Below are positions 1 through 8,165 of a stretch of DNA of 64,000 nucleotides, in pieces. Each line of letters opens with the position of its first letter. Position 1 is the first letter of the stretch. The DNA is from Collariella sp. IMI 366227 (lineage: Eukaryota > Ascomycota > Sordariomycetes > Sordariales > Chaetomiaceae), in NCBI GenBank assembly GCA_027946355.1, contig JAPEUS010000002.1, positions 2,108,001-2,172,000 on the forward strand, written 5' to 3'. Under the pieces are notes generated by a model. It was not told the DNA's origin. It was given only the letters and a program-made list of their open reading frames with translations, and did no database searches. The position numbers and the translations under genes were made by a program.

Positions 1-173
1 GGAAAAGGAGCGACGAGAGCTGAGCCGGGCATTCGCTCGATCGGGAGGAATGTCTTTTTTGTGTGTTTGGCAACGAGCGAAAAAGAAAAGAATCGAAAAT
101 GCCAAAGGCTGGGATGTGAGGGTCCGAACAAAGCGAAAACAGACAGACGACGAAAGAGCGAGAGAGGGCAACG

Positions 174-209
<36 letters not shown>

Positions 210-1128
210 AGCCAGTCGTCAGCCAGCATACACCGAGAAGCGGAGGTGTGTTCGTGTTCGCGGTGGGCGGTTCAAAAAAGTCAGCCCGACAGGACAGGCC
301 AGACCAACAAAAAAGCCACCAAACAACAAAACCCCCCCCCCTGGACAGCACAGGCTGAGCGAGATGCGTCCGCCAGGCTTCCTCCCCTGCGCCCCTTGTT
401 GAGCGATGCCCGAAAGGATCGTGGGCTCGGCGGGCGGGACTGGTCCAGGCTGAGATGCTCCGCCAAACCTGGCAGTCAGCAAACAGGGGTTCCCGTTGTT
501 TGATCCTGCGGTCGGCCAATGGGGTGTTGCGCTCGAGTCTGCACGTTGAAGCTTGGACGTGCAGAAAAGGGGTAAGACGGGACGAACGCCGAGGGCCATG
601 TGTCCCGAGCGGAGAGAGTTTCGGTGTTGCAAATGCCGTCTTCCTGAGAGGACCAGCGTTTCGATCTTAGATCGGAAGATCTGCTTCCTAACAATCGACG
701 CAAACCCGGCGTTGTGGGTCGTGATCGGTTCTGGCGGCTGTTTGTGGTCTTGGGCAAGGCGTACCGTACCCAGGGTGGGCCGGCTGTTCAACCATGGGTG
801 CCATGGATCCGGCGCCGTGTGACCGACATCAACAACCGCGGAGCACAAGGCGGCCTCGAAGAACAACAATTCCATCGCGCTGGCCTGTGTAGGACAAGGC
901 AGCCTGAATACATCTCTGTCGTCTAACCCTGAAAGCAACCCAATAACTAACAGCCAGCCCATCATCCATCCCATGTCCGCTGTCCCAGGCCCACCAAAGG
1001 CCAGCAAGAAAACATGATCCCAGGATATCCCTTCACAACCAGTGCGCCGTTCGCTATGCATAAAAAGTAGCCAAATTTGATCACCAACCCCACCAATCCT
1101 AATCCGTCACTGCTGGGGGAAAGTGCAC
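1..1128. other. No supported gene; downstream flank of the ubiquitin protease gene
   Basis: No open frame here resembles a known protein. A minus-strand frame of 280 codons (219-1061) has an irregular composition, contains the translated CAG tract and has no recognisable domain, so I do not call it. The stretch holds a pure CAG trinucleotide run (175-207) and C- and G-rich mononucleotide tracts. It may include the 3' untranslated region of the minus-strand gene that ends at 1129. Confidence 0.5.
175..207 (+). repeat. (CAG)11 microsatellite
   Basis: Eleven uninterrupted CAG units lie in DNA with no supported gene. Purity suggests ongoing slippage. Read on the plus strand it could encode serine or glutamine in short frames, but neither frame looks like a gene. 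Confidence 0.9.
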
Positions 1129-3534
1129 CTAGACACCATCGCCCGCCGCAGGTGCTGTGTCCACAATCCCATTAAGAAGACCTTCTGCTATTTCCGACAG
1201 GGGCGGGTGCCAATCTTGCGGCTTGACGCCCGTCTTCACCACAGTGACGCCCCCGCCGTGGACATTCTTCAAGACTGCAATTGGCATTTGGCATGATGAG
1301 ATATCGGCGTACACAAGGGGCACCTCGCGTTCAGGCGACTCTGACCGAGACGTTGGACGGTTTGTCTTGGATTTCTTGACGGATGTGTTGACGGAGTCGC
1401 TGACAGGGTTGGTGGCTGGGCTCTCGATGCTTTCCTGGATAGATTCCTGCACTGAGAATGGGGTTGGGGGAGTACTGCAAGGCGTGTACTGTACATTCGA
1501 AAGGTCGATAGCCTGCGAGTCCTCGGGAATTTGTGTGGCTTGGTCCTTCTCGCCTGTCCCTGATACCAGAACCAAACTGGGATCCACGCAGTCGTAGAAC
1601 AGCATGAATACACCGCCCTGAGCCAGGACAGTCTTCTCATCCACCTCGTCCACGTCCTCATCGCTGAACCGCCACCAGCGCGACTGCAGTTCGCTGGGGA
1701 TTGGTGTCGAGGTGTCCGGTGTAATGGCCTGCTCCGTCTCGCTGCCGGAAGTCATGTCGTCGATGGATATGCCTTCGTCAGTGAGGGTGTCAAACGGATC
1801 CTCTGCCGCGTCCTCCTGAGCCGCAGCTGTAGATGAAGGCCCAGGCCGCACAGCATGTTTTCTGTAGCAGATGTAGTGGCCATTCTCGTGGTGGCCGTAG
1901 TGCGCGACAACCGCACGCAGCTCGTAGATTGGCCCCGCAAACTTAGAAGGCTGCTGATCTGCGGCAACCATAGTCGACTTGGGTTCTAGCGTCCACCGCT
2001 CTTCGTCGGGAGAAGGTATCGTAATCTTGCCCCCCTCTTCCACAGTCAGCGGGCCATCCGCACTTCCCAGACACCAAGGACCCATATCCAGCACCATCGG
2101 GAAGCGGACGGCGGCCGAGTTCTTGAACATGTAACCGGTCGACTCGTCGAAGCCTGACCGGTTGACATGGAAGACGATGCTCCGCGGCATGCGGGAGAGC
2201 GCAACTTGCTTAGTCTTGGTCGTGTTGGTTCGCATCTTCGGAGTGATGTTACATTTCTTCAGCGTCGCATCCTCAAATTTCTCCTCTGCTAGCACTTCCT
2301 CCACGAGCCGTAATCGGTCCAGGACATGAGGAAGCCCGGTGCTTTCGGCGAGAGTCTTGACCTGATCCCGATAGGCAAGGACGGTGCACTTGGAGCACTC
2401 TATGCCCGGGATAGCCTCAATTTTTGTGTAATGATCCAGCCTCTCATAGAGGTCGTGCTCCCTAAGATTGCCGAGGTTGAGCGTCAGGCAGTTGAAGGGG
2501 ATCATAGTCAGCCCTTCGCAATAGCCGCAGTTGACGCAGGCAACGCGCTGGGCCATAAGCCCCTCCAACGGATGCCGTAGACGTCGAGGGTCCGGCTCGG
2601 GCTTGGGGGAGACCTCCGCGCCGCAGTATCCGCTGTCGTCGCTGTGCTGGCTGGGGGCGGACTCCTCGTCGGATTCAATGCCCGAGCTGTGCCGAGCACG
2701 GGTTGCCTTCGCAATTTCGGTGTCGACCTGGTCTAGAAGCTTTGAGTAGTACTCCTGTGCATCTTGTTGATGCCAGGTGCTCATATGCTTCAACGGATCC
2801 GGAGTCCAAAGAGTTTTGCCATTGTTGGCAGGGCTGCTGAGCTGGGCAATCAGATCACGAAGTGCGTCGGCGGTATTGATCGGCGGCGAATCCGGGGACC
2901 TCTCCTGAGATACTGCTGCCAAATATGCCGGGAGCGACTTGAGGGACGTCAACCCCTGGAGGATACTGTTCTGAAAGCATGAATTGGAGTAGTTGCCGAG
3001 ACCGGGCGGTTGGTTCTTGCCAGAACCGCTTGAGCCACCTTTAAAAGGGGACACAATACTTATGGGAGACATGCTGCTCCAGTTGGACATGGCAGGGATG
3101 TTGACAAAAGCGATGTTCGCAACAGTGGTGAAACCCCTGCGGCCGACCTGGGAGACAGAGCCTAAGAGGCCAGCTGCATTGTCGACTCCCATAATGCTGC
3201 GCAGGGCCTCGCTTTTGGCGGCATGGGTGGGGGCCGGGGTTGGCGACATGTGAGGCGGAAAAAGCGAGGGTTTGAGGAAGCGATGGACGGCAAAAAGAAG
3301 GCGAGCTGGAATGACGGCAACCAAGCTATCCCAGAGAAGATGAGGCAGCCAAGGGACGCGGCCTTGTTGGTAGGCGGCTTGATATATGATGGTAGCGGCA
3401 AGGAGGATGACGGTAACGAGGACACTGGGGTTGTGGAGTCGATCGCGCAGCTGGCCTCCCGCGTAGTGTTGGTACGGGTCGAAACTGCCTCGAGAATCGA
3501 AGTGGCTCAAGATGCGGCGGGCGTCGGAATTCAT
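1129..3534 (-). CDS. Ubiquitin carboxyl-terminal hydrolase (USP family), membrane-anchored Ubp1/Ubp16/USP30-like
   Basis: This single-exon gene encodes about 801 residues from the ATG at 3532-3534; the open frame extends slightly upstream but without an ATG. A hydrophobic segment lies near residues 38-57 (VTVILLAATIIYQAAY), followed by a second weaker one, so the enzyme is probably anchored in an ER or mitochondrial outer membrane with its catalytic domain in the cytosol. The Cys box is GLGNYSNSCFQNSILQ (about residue 185) and the His box is VVAHYGHHENGHYICYRK (about residue 550). Two CxxC pairs between them (CVNCGYC, CSKC) resemble the zinc ribbon of USP fingers. The usual Cys-box glycine and threonine (GNTC) are replaced by serine and serine (SNSC), a variant I associate with the Ubp1/USP30 branch. 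The C-terminal 150 residues are S/T/P-rich. The function, removal of ubiquitin from membrane-proximal substrates, is inferred from the family. The gene is divergent from ALB1. Confidence 0.88.
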   Translation of the reverse strand: MNSDARRILSHFDSRGSFDPYQHYAGGQLRDRLHNPSVLVTVILLAATIIYQAAYQQGRVPWLPHLLWDSLVAVIPARLLFAVHRFLKPSLFPPHMSPTPAPTHAAKSEALRSIMGVDNAAGLLGSVSQVGRRGFTTVANIAFVNIPAMSNWSSMSPISIVSPFKGGSSGSGKNQPPGLGNYSNSCFQNSILQGLTSLKSLPAYLAAVSQERSPDSPPINTADALRDLIAQLSSPANNGKTLWTPDPLKHMSTWHQQDAQEYYSKLLDQVDTEIAKATRARHSSGIESDEESAPSQHSDDSGYCGAEVSPKPEPDPRRLRHPLEGLMAQRVACVNCGYCEGLTMIPFNCLTLNLGNLREHDLYERLDHYTKIEAIPGIECSKCTVLAYRDQVKTLAESTGLPHVLDRLRLVEEVLAEEKFEDATLKKCNITPKMRTNTTKTKQVALSRMPRSIVFHVNRSGFDESTGYMFKNSAAVRFPMVLDMGPWCLGSADGPLTVEEGGKITIPSPDEERWTLEPKSTMVAADQQPSKFAGPIYELRAVVAHYGHHENGHYICYRKHAVRPGPSSTAAAQEDAAEDPFDTLTDEGISIDDMTSGSETEQAITPDTSTPIPSELQSRWWRFSDEDVDEVDEKTVLAQGGVFMLFYDCVDPSLVLVSGTGEKDQATQIPEDSQAIDLSNVQYTPCSTPPTPFSVQESIQESIESPATNPVSDSVNTSVKKSKTNRPTSRSESPEREVPLVYADISSCQMPIAVLKNVHGGGVTVVKTGVKPQDWHPPLSEIAEGLLNGIVDTAPAAGDGV

Positions 3535-4139
3535 TTCTGGTGGGTGCAAAGGGCGGCCTTAGCCACTGAAGCGGAGGAGAGGGCTAGGGCAAAGCCAGAC
3601 GGAGGCTTGGAGGTGCCGCCAGAAGAGCACTGTGCGTCCTCGATCAGGCGCCTGACATCAGTGGTCGACGAGAAATGACATATTCGTGAGCTAAAAGAAG
3701 GGGAAAAGATTTTTCGCAAGAGACCACGGCAGAACGGTGGCAAGAGAGAGAGCGAGCGGCGGGTGGTGGTCTCGTTTGGGAGCCTGGAATCTGGCGATGA
3801 ATTGCAGGAGCAACACCAAGACAGACACTGGAAAGAGTTGCGCCAGGCAAGATCGAATTCATGTGCTTCTGGTTGGAGATTCCTTCCCTGTCCTTCTTGG
3901 CATCCCATCTGTTGGCGCCAATCATTGGTCACGGCAAGCAGTGGATGGGGCATGCGCCTGTGCTACCCTTGCAGGCCCCACCGTCAAAATGCGATAAGCC
4001 CTCGACATTTTGCTGCGATAAGGAAATTCTGAGGATCAGCGGCGGCTGTCAGCCCTGCGGAGGCAGAAGACAACCTCAACGGCGAGAACTAGAGGCTAAC
4101 ATCTAAACCTCAAAAATACATACACACACACTTCTCAAT
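3535..4139. other. Divergent intergenic region between the USP gene and ALB1
   Basis: This 605-bp region separates two start codons that point outward, so it must hold both promoters. The last 40 bases before the ALB1 ATG are A/C-rich (ACATACACACACACTTC), typical of a fungal 5' leader. I see no clear TATA box. Confidence 0.5.
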
Positions 4140-4812
4140 ATGGCAAAGCCCACTCTCTCCAAGGGCAAAAAGGGTACGCTTAGATGTCTACCCATCTTTC
4201 CTTTTTTTTCTTTTTTTTTTCTTTCGTTTGCCTTGTTTTTGCTATCCCTGAACTTAACTAACACGCCCTCCTCCAGGCCCCTCCGTCCACTCCCGCGCCG
4301 CCCGCCGCGCCTCCTCGCCAAGCATCAACACCGACAAGTCCCTCAAAGATGCCCGCGCCCCGCAAGAATCTGCCGACCACCGGCCCGCCGTCCTCGCCGC
4401 CCACCACTCCGGCGGCGTCTCCAAGAAGGCCAAGAGTGGCCGCAAGGCCGTGCTGAGCTTCAAGGCCAAGCGCCGTCAGGAGAAGAGCATGGACCGCGCC
4501 GAGGCCATCATGGATCGCACGGCCGTCAAGATTCAGAAGAGCAAGGGCCACGCCGCCGCCAAGGTCATCAACTCGCGGAAGAAGACCTGGGATGAGGTCA
4601 ACAGGGAGGCGCAGGCTGCCGAGGCCCTGCCCAAGCTCAGCAAGAAGGCCAAGGCGAAGATGGAGGAGGATGCCGTAGTGGCCGCATTTTACGCGGATGC
4701 TGATGGAGATGAGGATATGGAGGGGGCGGAGGATGACGGCGAGGCACCGGCCGTGCCAGCGCAGAGTGCACCGGTGCCAGTTCAGCAGCCCGAAGAAGAG
4801 GAGATTCTTTGA
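4140..4812 (+). CDS. ALB1: Ribosome biogenesis protein Alb1
   Basis: There are two exons (4140-4173 and 4277-4812). The 103-nt intron starts GTACGC and ends CTTAACTAACACGCCCTCCTCCAG, with a textbook branch point. The spliced protein begins MAKPTLSKGKKGPSVHSRAA and is about 189 residues. It is highly basic in its first two thirds, includes the conserved stretch SPSINTDKSLKD and a Lys/Arg-rich coiled segment (RRQEKSMDRAEAIMDRTA), and ends in an acidic tail (QPEEEEIL). In yeast, Alb1 partners Arx1 on nuclear pre-60S particles and helps export them; that role is transferred from the family. The first exon encodes only 11 residues, so frame-only annotation would miss the true start. The downstream ORF starting at an internal Met (4450) is this gene. 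Confidence 0.9.
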
Positions 4813-5956
4813 GGTCATACCTTGGTCAGCTGTGTGACATGATGCATTATGTGCTGTCATAAGACCGCGCCATGGGGACCGAAGTTGCAGCGTCAAGTGC
4901 TCTGATTATCGTCTATATGACAGGGTTCAGAGTGAAGTGCGCGGCAAATGTTGGGCCGGCAGGAGGAGGGCACTGTGCCACTAACGTCCTTGTGCTGCAG
5001 CCACCCCTTGAGGGTTAGGCTTGGTCAGCGAAGGTGTCACTGAAGGTGCTACTGCTCGACTGTTTTGGGCGCGAAAGGGAATGAGGAAAAACAAAGGAAG
5101 GAAGAGGGTTAGGAAACCCCTCTTTTCTCCGACATGTAAGCATGATCGAGGCAATGGTCTTACGAGTCTACGAGGAAGCTGGAGTTATCTGTGCTTAGAA
5201 GATGACTATATCCGGGATGGTATGGACAGCATATTGAATTCCAGTCTGGATGATCATTTCAATATAAGATACGGTAATAATTCAACGTCCCATTTTCTCT
5301 GGTTTAACCCTTAAAAATGTTGTTATTAGAGTCTCGGTTTTCCTTCCGAATTTTCGGTCTCTACCGACTTTCGGTCTTCCGAATCTTAGTCTCCTCGCCG
5401 GCTCTCGGTCTCTTCCCATCTCGGTCTCCTCCCGAAACTCGGCTTTCTTCCTGAAGTATGTTAAGTTTCGGTCTCTCTTCCGAGGTATTGCTGGGTCTCG
5501 GTTTCCCTGCCGAATCTCGGGCTCATCATTGCCGGGTGCTGATGATTCGTCTTGATTATGCCATTATGGGGGCTACCATTATCTTATTAGAATCCGCCAT
5601 TCAGTACAAAACCAAGTGATGTAATGCCACTCAAGCAACTCCACTCTAATATATCCCACAATGTCTCTTGAAAACCGTTTTCACCAAATCAAGTCATCCC
5701 AACACCACATGCGGGACAGATTGCAACATGATGCTAGGGAGTAACAATTGCAGCCTCTGAATGCTATCATCGGTTTCCATAAGAGTGTCTTTTAAATTAC
5801 CACAGCGAAACAATAATAAATGAAGCAAGTGCAAGACGAACCAAAGAAGCAGTCTGATGTTTTGCTCACCAGAAGCACACAACATTTGAACAGGGCCACG
5901 ATGTACCAATAGACTGTAGTACATTAGAATAGTGTCAACACGCTATATTACAATTA
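4813..5956. other. Gene-free stretch containing a degenerate repeat patch
   Basis: After the ALB1 stop, the first 500 bases show nothing recognisable. Base composition turns AT-richer from about 5200. The segment 5328-5535 is a degenerate pyrimidine-rich repeat, listed separately. From 5560 to 5956 the DNA is AT-rich with short chance frames only. Some decayed transposon sequence is possible, but no protein or terminal repeat can be recognised. Confidence 0.5.
5328..5535. repeat. Degenerate short repeat, consensus near TCTCGGTCTCYTTCCGAA
   Basis: The units TCTCGG or TTTCGG and TTCCGAA recur about ten times over 200 bp with variable spacing. Because CCGA and TCGG are reverse complements, neighbouring units form many small inverted repeats, for example TTCCGAATTTTCGG and ACCGACTTTCGGT. 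I see no terminal repeats or open frame. It could be a diverged minisatellite or a protein-binding cluster; its function is unknown. Confidence 0.6.
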
Positions 5957-6047
5957 GCGGGTTTAGCTCAGTTGGGAGAGCGTCAGACTGAAGTCAAACT
6001 TCGGGAAGTCAATCTGAAGGTCATGTGTTCGATCCACATAAACCGCA
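5957..6047 (+). tRNA. tRNA-Phe (anticodon GAA) with an 18-nt intron
   Basis: The sequence folds into a full cloverleaf starting GCGGGTTTAGCTCAGTTGG. The anticodon GAA is at 5990-5992 and an 18-nt intron (5994-6011) sits one base 3' of the anticodon, at the canonical 37/38 site. A-box and B-box (GTTCGATCC) internal promoters are intact. The mature length without CCA is 73 nt. One acceptor-stem pair is G5:A68 rather than Watson-Crick. I believe the cytoplasmic tRNA-Phe of Neurospora has the same mismatch, so I do not treat it as decay. A T4 tract follows 12 nt downstream. Confidence 0.95.
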
Positions 6048-6058
6048 TCATCTTTAAC

Positions 6059-6062
6059 TTTT
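6059..6062 (+). terminator. RNA polymerase III terminator of tRNA-Phe
   Basis: This TTTT run lies 12 nt after the discriminator base. It is the first T4 tract downstream and is sufficient in principle for Pol III termination. Confidence 0.6.
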
Positions 6063-6578
6063 GCCGTTTCTCCCTGTCCCCAGACAGGGGTTGCTAGTTC
6101 GCTTGCAAGCTGATTCGTCTTTTTGTCAAAGCAATTGGTTATCTCATTCATTTTTACACGACAGATGTTGTTCAGAAAAGAAAAGGAAAGAAAAAACGGA
6201 CATAACCCGCTTCTTGCAGGTCCATGCAGATGAATCAAAACCACCCCCGTGTAAGTCAACATTACGAACATCATGAGCGAGGCCAGCACAGCCATCCACA
6301 GGATCTTCCAGACGACTGCTCATAAATCCCAGACCGTGATCTCAGCCAGCTGTCAGACAGCTACCCCAGATCTGCATATGACTTCAACGCGCTGATTACG
6401 GATCCTGGCCGTGGGGTGTCACATGATGACGTCTTTGGGCTCAGGTCGCAATGTATGCAAAGTTCACCTAACTCCTACATCACGGTTGAGGCCTACTCCG
6501 GACGACGAGGCTGTTGACGCTACGCTCGCGCACCATCACATTTCCGTCATCTGTTTGTGTCAAAGAGACGGATTTGAA

Positions 6579-6586
6579 TATAAAAG
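6579..6586 (+). promoter_or_regulatory. TATA box (TATAAAAG)
   Basis: A consensus TATAAAAG lies 65 nt upstream of the first of two ATGs (6651). The stretch between is C/A-rich, like a fungal 5' leader. Its presence supports transcription of the small spliced ORF that follows. Confidence 0.5.
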
Positions 6587-6650
6587 CCCACACCCCCCCG
6601 TTCTTGAACTCAGCAACAAACTTTCACCTTGCATCTCACGTCTCTTGATC

Positions 6651-6792
6651 ATGATGGTTTTGATGACTACTCAAGTTCAAGCTCACGACATCAGACACAG
6701 TATGTAATTTTATGATTTTTATTTCTATCTACTCTGGTTTCCACTGATCCGACGCAGACATACAGATCCCTCCGAAAACCTCCAACGCATGA
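6651..6792 (+). CDS. Possible 27-residue spliced micro-ORF, unknown function
   Basis: Exon 1 is 6651-6699 and exon 2 is 6758-6792. The 58-nt intron begins GTATGT, carries CACTGAT near its end and stops at GACGCAG. Joined, the exons encode about 27 residues beginning MMVLMTTQVQAHD and ending with a TGA at 6790-6792. A TATA box sits 65 nt upstream of the ATG. No domain or signal peptide is clear and I recognise no family. It could be a genuine micropeptide, a leader of a non-coding transcript, or chance alignment of splice signals. The evidence is promoter plus intron, not conservation. Confidence 0.3.
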
Positions 6793-7028
6793 GACCAATG
6801 GCCGTTGAGTTTAAGGGGGGAGGGAATCAACAAAACCACCCATAACGATACTCCTCCTTAGTCTGGTCGGAACGGCCTGCCTTGCGACGGCGGCCAAAGA
6901 TGGTACCAAGCAGTCCATCACTCCACCTCGCGATCGCAACACCGGGTGCGTGAACGGTCGATGTGCATCGAAACCAAAAACCCCTCGACGTCCCACGACC
7001 CCCCCAGCTCCACAACAGGAGCTACTTC

Positions 7029-8165
7029 CTACATGCCGTTGAAGTTCGACCCGTCCGAGTTGAACATGGAGTCGGGCATGTGGTCGTAGTTGATGCCGGG
7101 CTCGGTCTTCAAAACCGGCGACACACCCTGGGGGGCAAAGGCCTCCTCCGTGGGCGACGGGTACAGAGATCCCTCTGACGCAAAGGTCATGTCAGCTTGG
7201 CCAAGGGTAAGTCTTCGCGCAAAAAAGTCAGCAGGGGGACCCGATAACTCACGATTGGCATATGCGAGGGCGGCCTGGGGCTCGGCCGGCGGGCCAACTG
7301 TATCGAGAGTCATCGCCTGGAGGTGTTGGAACGGCGGGACCATGGCCTGGTGTTGGGCCTGCGGGGACATTTCCGGTGTTGTTGAAGATTCAGCGTTGTT
7401 GAAGCCCACGAACGGCTGTGGGAACACCAGGCTGTTGGCCGACGTTTGAGCGAACTTCCTCGCCTCGGTGGAGATCCAGGCGTTGATATTGCAGTCGTTG
7501 CACTCGGCGTGGCGCATGAGTTCGTGCTTCAGTGCGCTGACCGTTCCCAGGAGCTCTCCATACGTCTGGCGCAGATGGATGTTGTCCTTCTCGAGCTTGG
7601 CATGGTCCACTTCCAGATTCAGCACGTACGTCTTCTTCTTTTCGCGGCACTTGCTCGCCGCTACCCTGTTCCGTTCAAGGAACTTGTCCCGCCTCAGGCG
7701 CTCCTCAGGTGTCTTCGCCTCGTCTTGCATGCCCTTCTTGAACGCCACCTTTCGCCTCTTGATCGGATTGGCCTCTTTGACTTGCCGCAGTGGGAGCGAG
7801 GATGACACGGCGCGAGAGGCTCTCCGGGTGGAAGGTTGTGACACTGGCATCGGAGCGACTTGAATCTGTTGCTTCGTCTCCTCCCCCGAGCTCTCTGGAC
7901 TTTGCAGTCCCGGTTGAAGGAAGGGTTGGGGCTGGACTTCGTTTTCCAAGACTCCAAATTGGCTGTGGAGGTCCCTAGTCCACGGGCTGGGTTCCGTCCG
8001 ATAGTCGGTCTGCTCGGCGGGCGCCTGCGAGTCACAGAGGCCGAAGTTGGAGGCGTACGTGGCTGTGGGATTTACGCAACCGGTCTCGGCATCCGGACTT
8101 TGGTATGCGTTTGCCTCATCCAGGGCCATCGAGTCGGTAAAAAACGAAGGGTCCAGGCTGTCCAT
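7029..8165 (-). CDS. bZIP transcription factor, IDI-4/JlbA-like
   Basis: The open frame gives 378 residues from the ATG at 8163-8165. The basic region ERNRVAASKCREKKK (about residues 163-178) is followed by a leucine zipper to about residue 215 and then by a Cys/His-containing stretch (HAECNDC). The flanks are S/T/P/Q-rich, as expected for activation regions. The basic region and the segment after the zipper resemble the fungal JlbA/IDI-4 group, linked to amino-acid stress and, in Podospora, to incompatibility-induced autophagy; this assignment is from memory and moderate. A likely 57-nt intron (7196-7252; GTGAGT, internal GCTGAC) lies in frame, so the mature protein may lack 19 residues near the C-terminus. 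A candidate 5'-leader intron donor GTACGT occurs on the minus strand near 8440. Confidence 0.85.
   Translation of the reverse strand: MDSLDPSFFTDSMALDEANAYQSPDAETGCVNPTATYASNFGLCDSQAPAEQTDYRTEPSPWTRDLHSQFGVLENEVQPQPFLQPGLQSPESSGEETKQQIQVAPMPVSQPSTRRASRAVSSSLPLRQVKEANPIKRRKVAFKKGMQDEAKTPEERLRRDKFLERNRVAASKCREKKKTYVLNLEVDHAKLEKDNIHLRQTYGELLGTVSALKHELMRHAECNDCNINAWISTEARKFAQTSANSLVFPQPFVGFNNAESSTTPEMSPQAQHQAMVPPFQHLQAMTLDTVGPPAEPQAALAYANRELSGPPADFFARRLTLGQADMTFASEGSLYPSPTEEAFAPQGVSPVLKTEPGINYDHMPDSMFNSDGSNFNGM

Noticed and set aside
219..1061. 280-codon minus-strand open frame
   Set aside because: No domain, odd composition, spans the CAG microsatellite and C/G tracts; looks like a chance frame in GC-rich DNA.
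4258..4896. 212-codon minus-strand frame with Leu/Gly-rich repeats
   Set aside because: Antisense shadow of ALB1; the spliced sense strand gives a recognisable protein.
5957..6047. tRNA pseudogene because of the G5:A68 acceptor mismatch
   Set aside because: All other tRNA features are intact and the same mismatch is, as far as I recall, present in the Neurospora tRNA-Phe.
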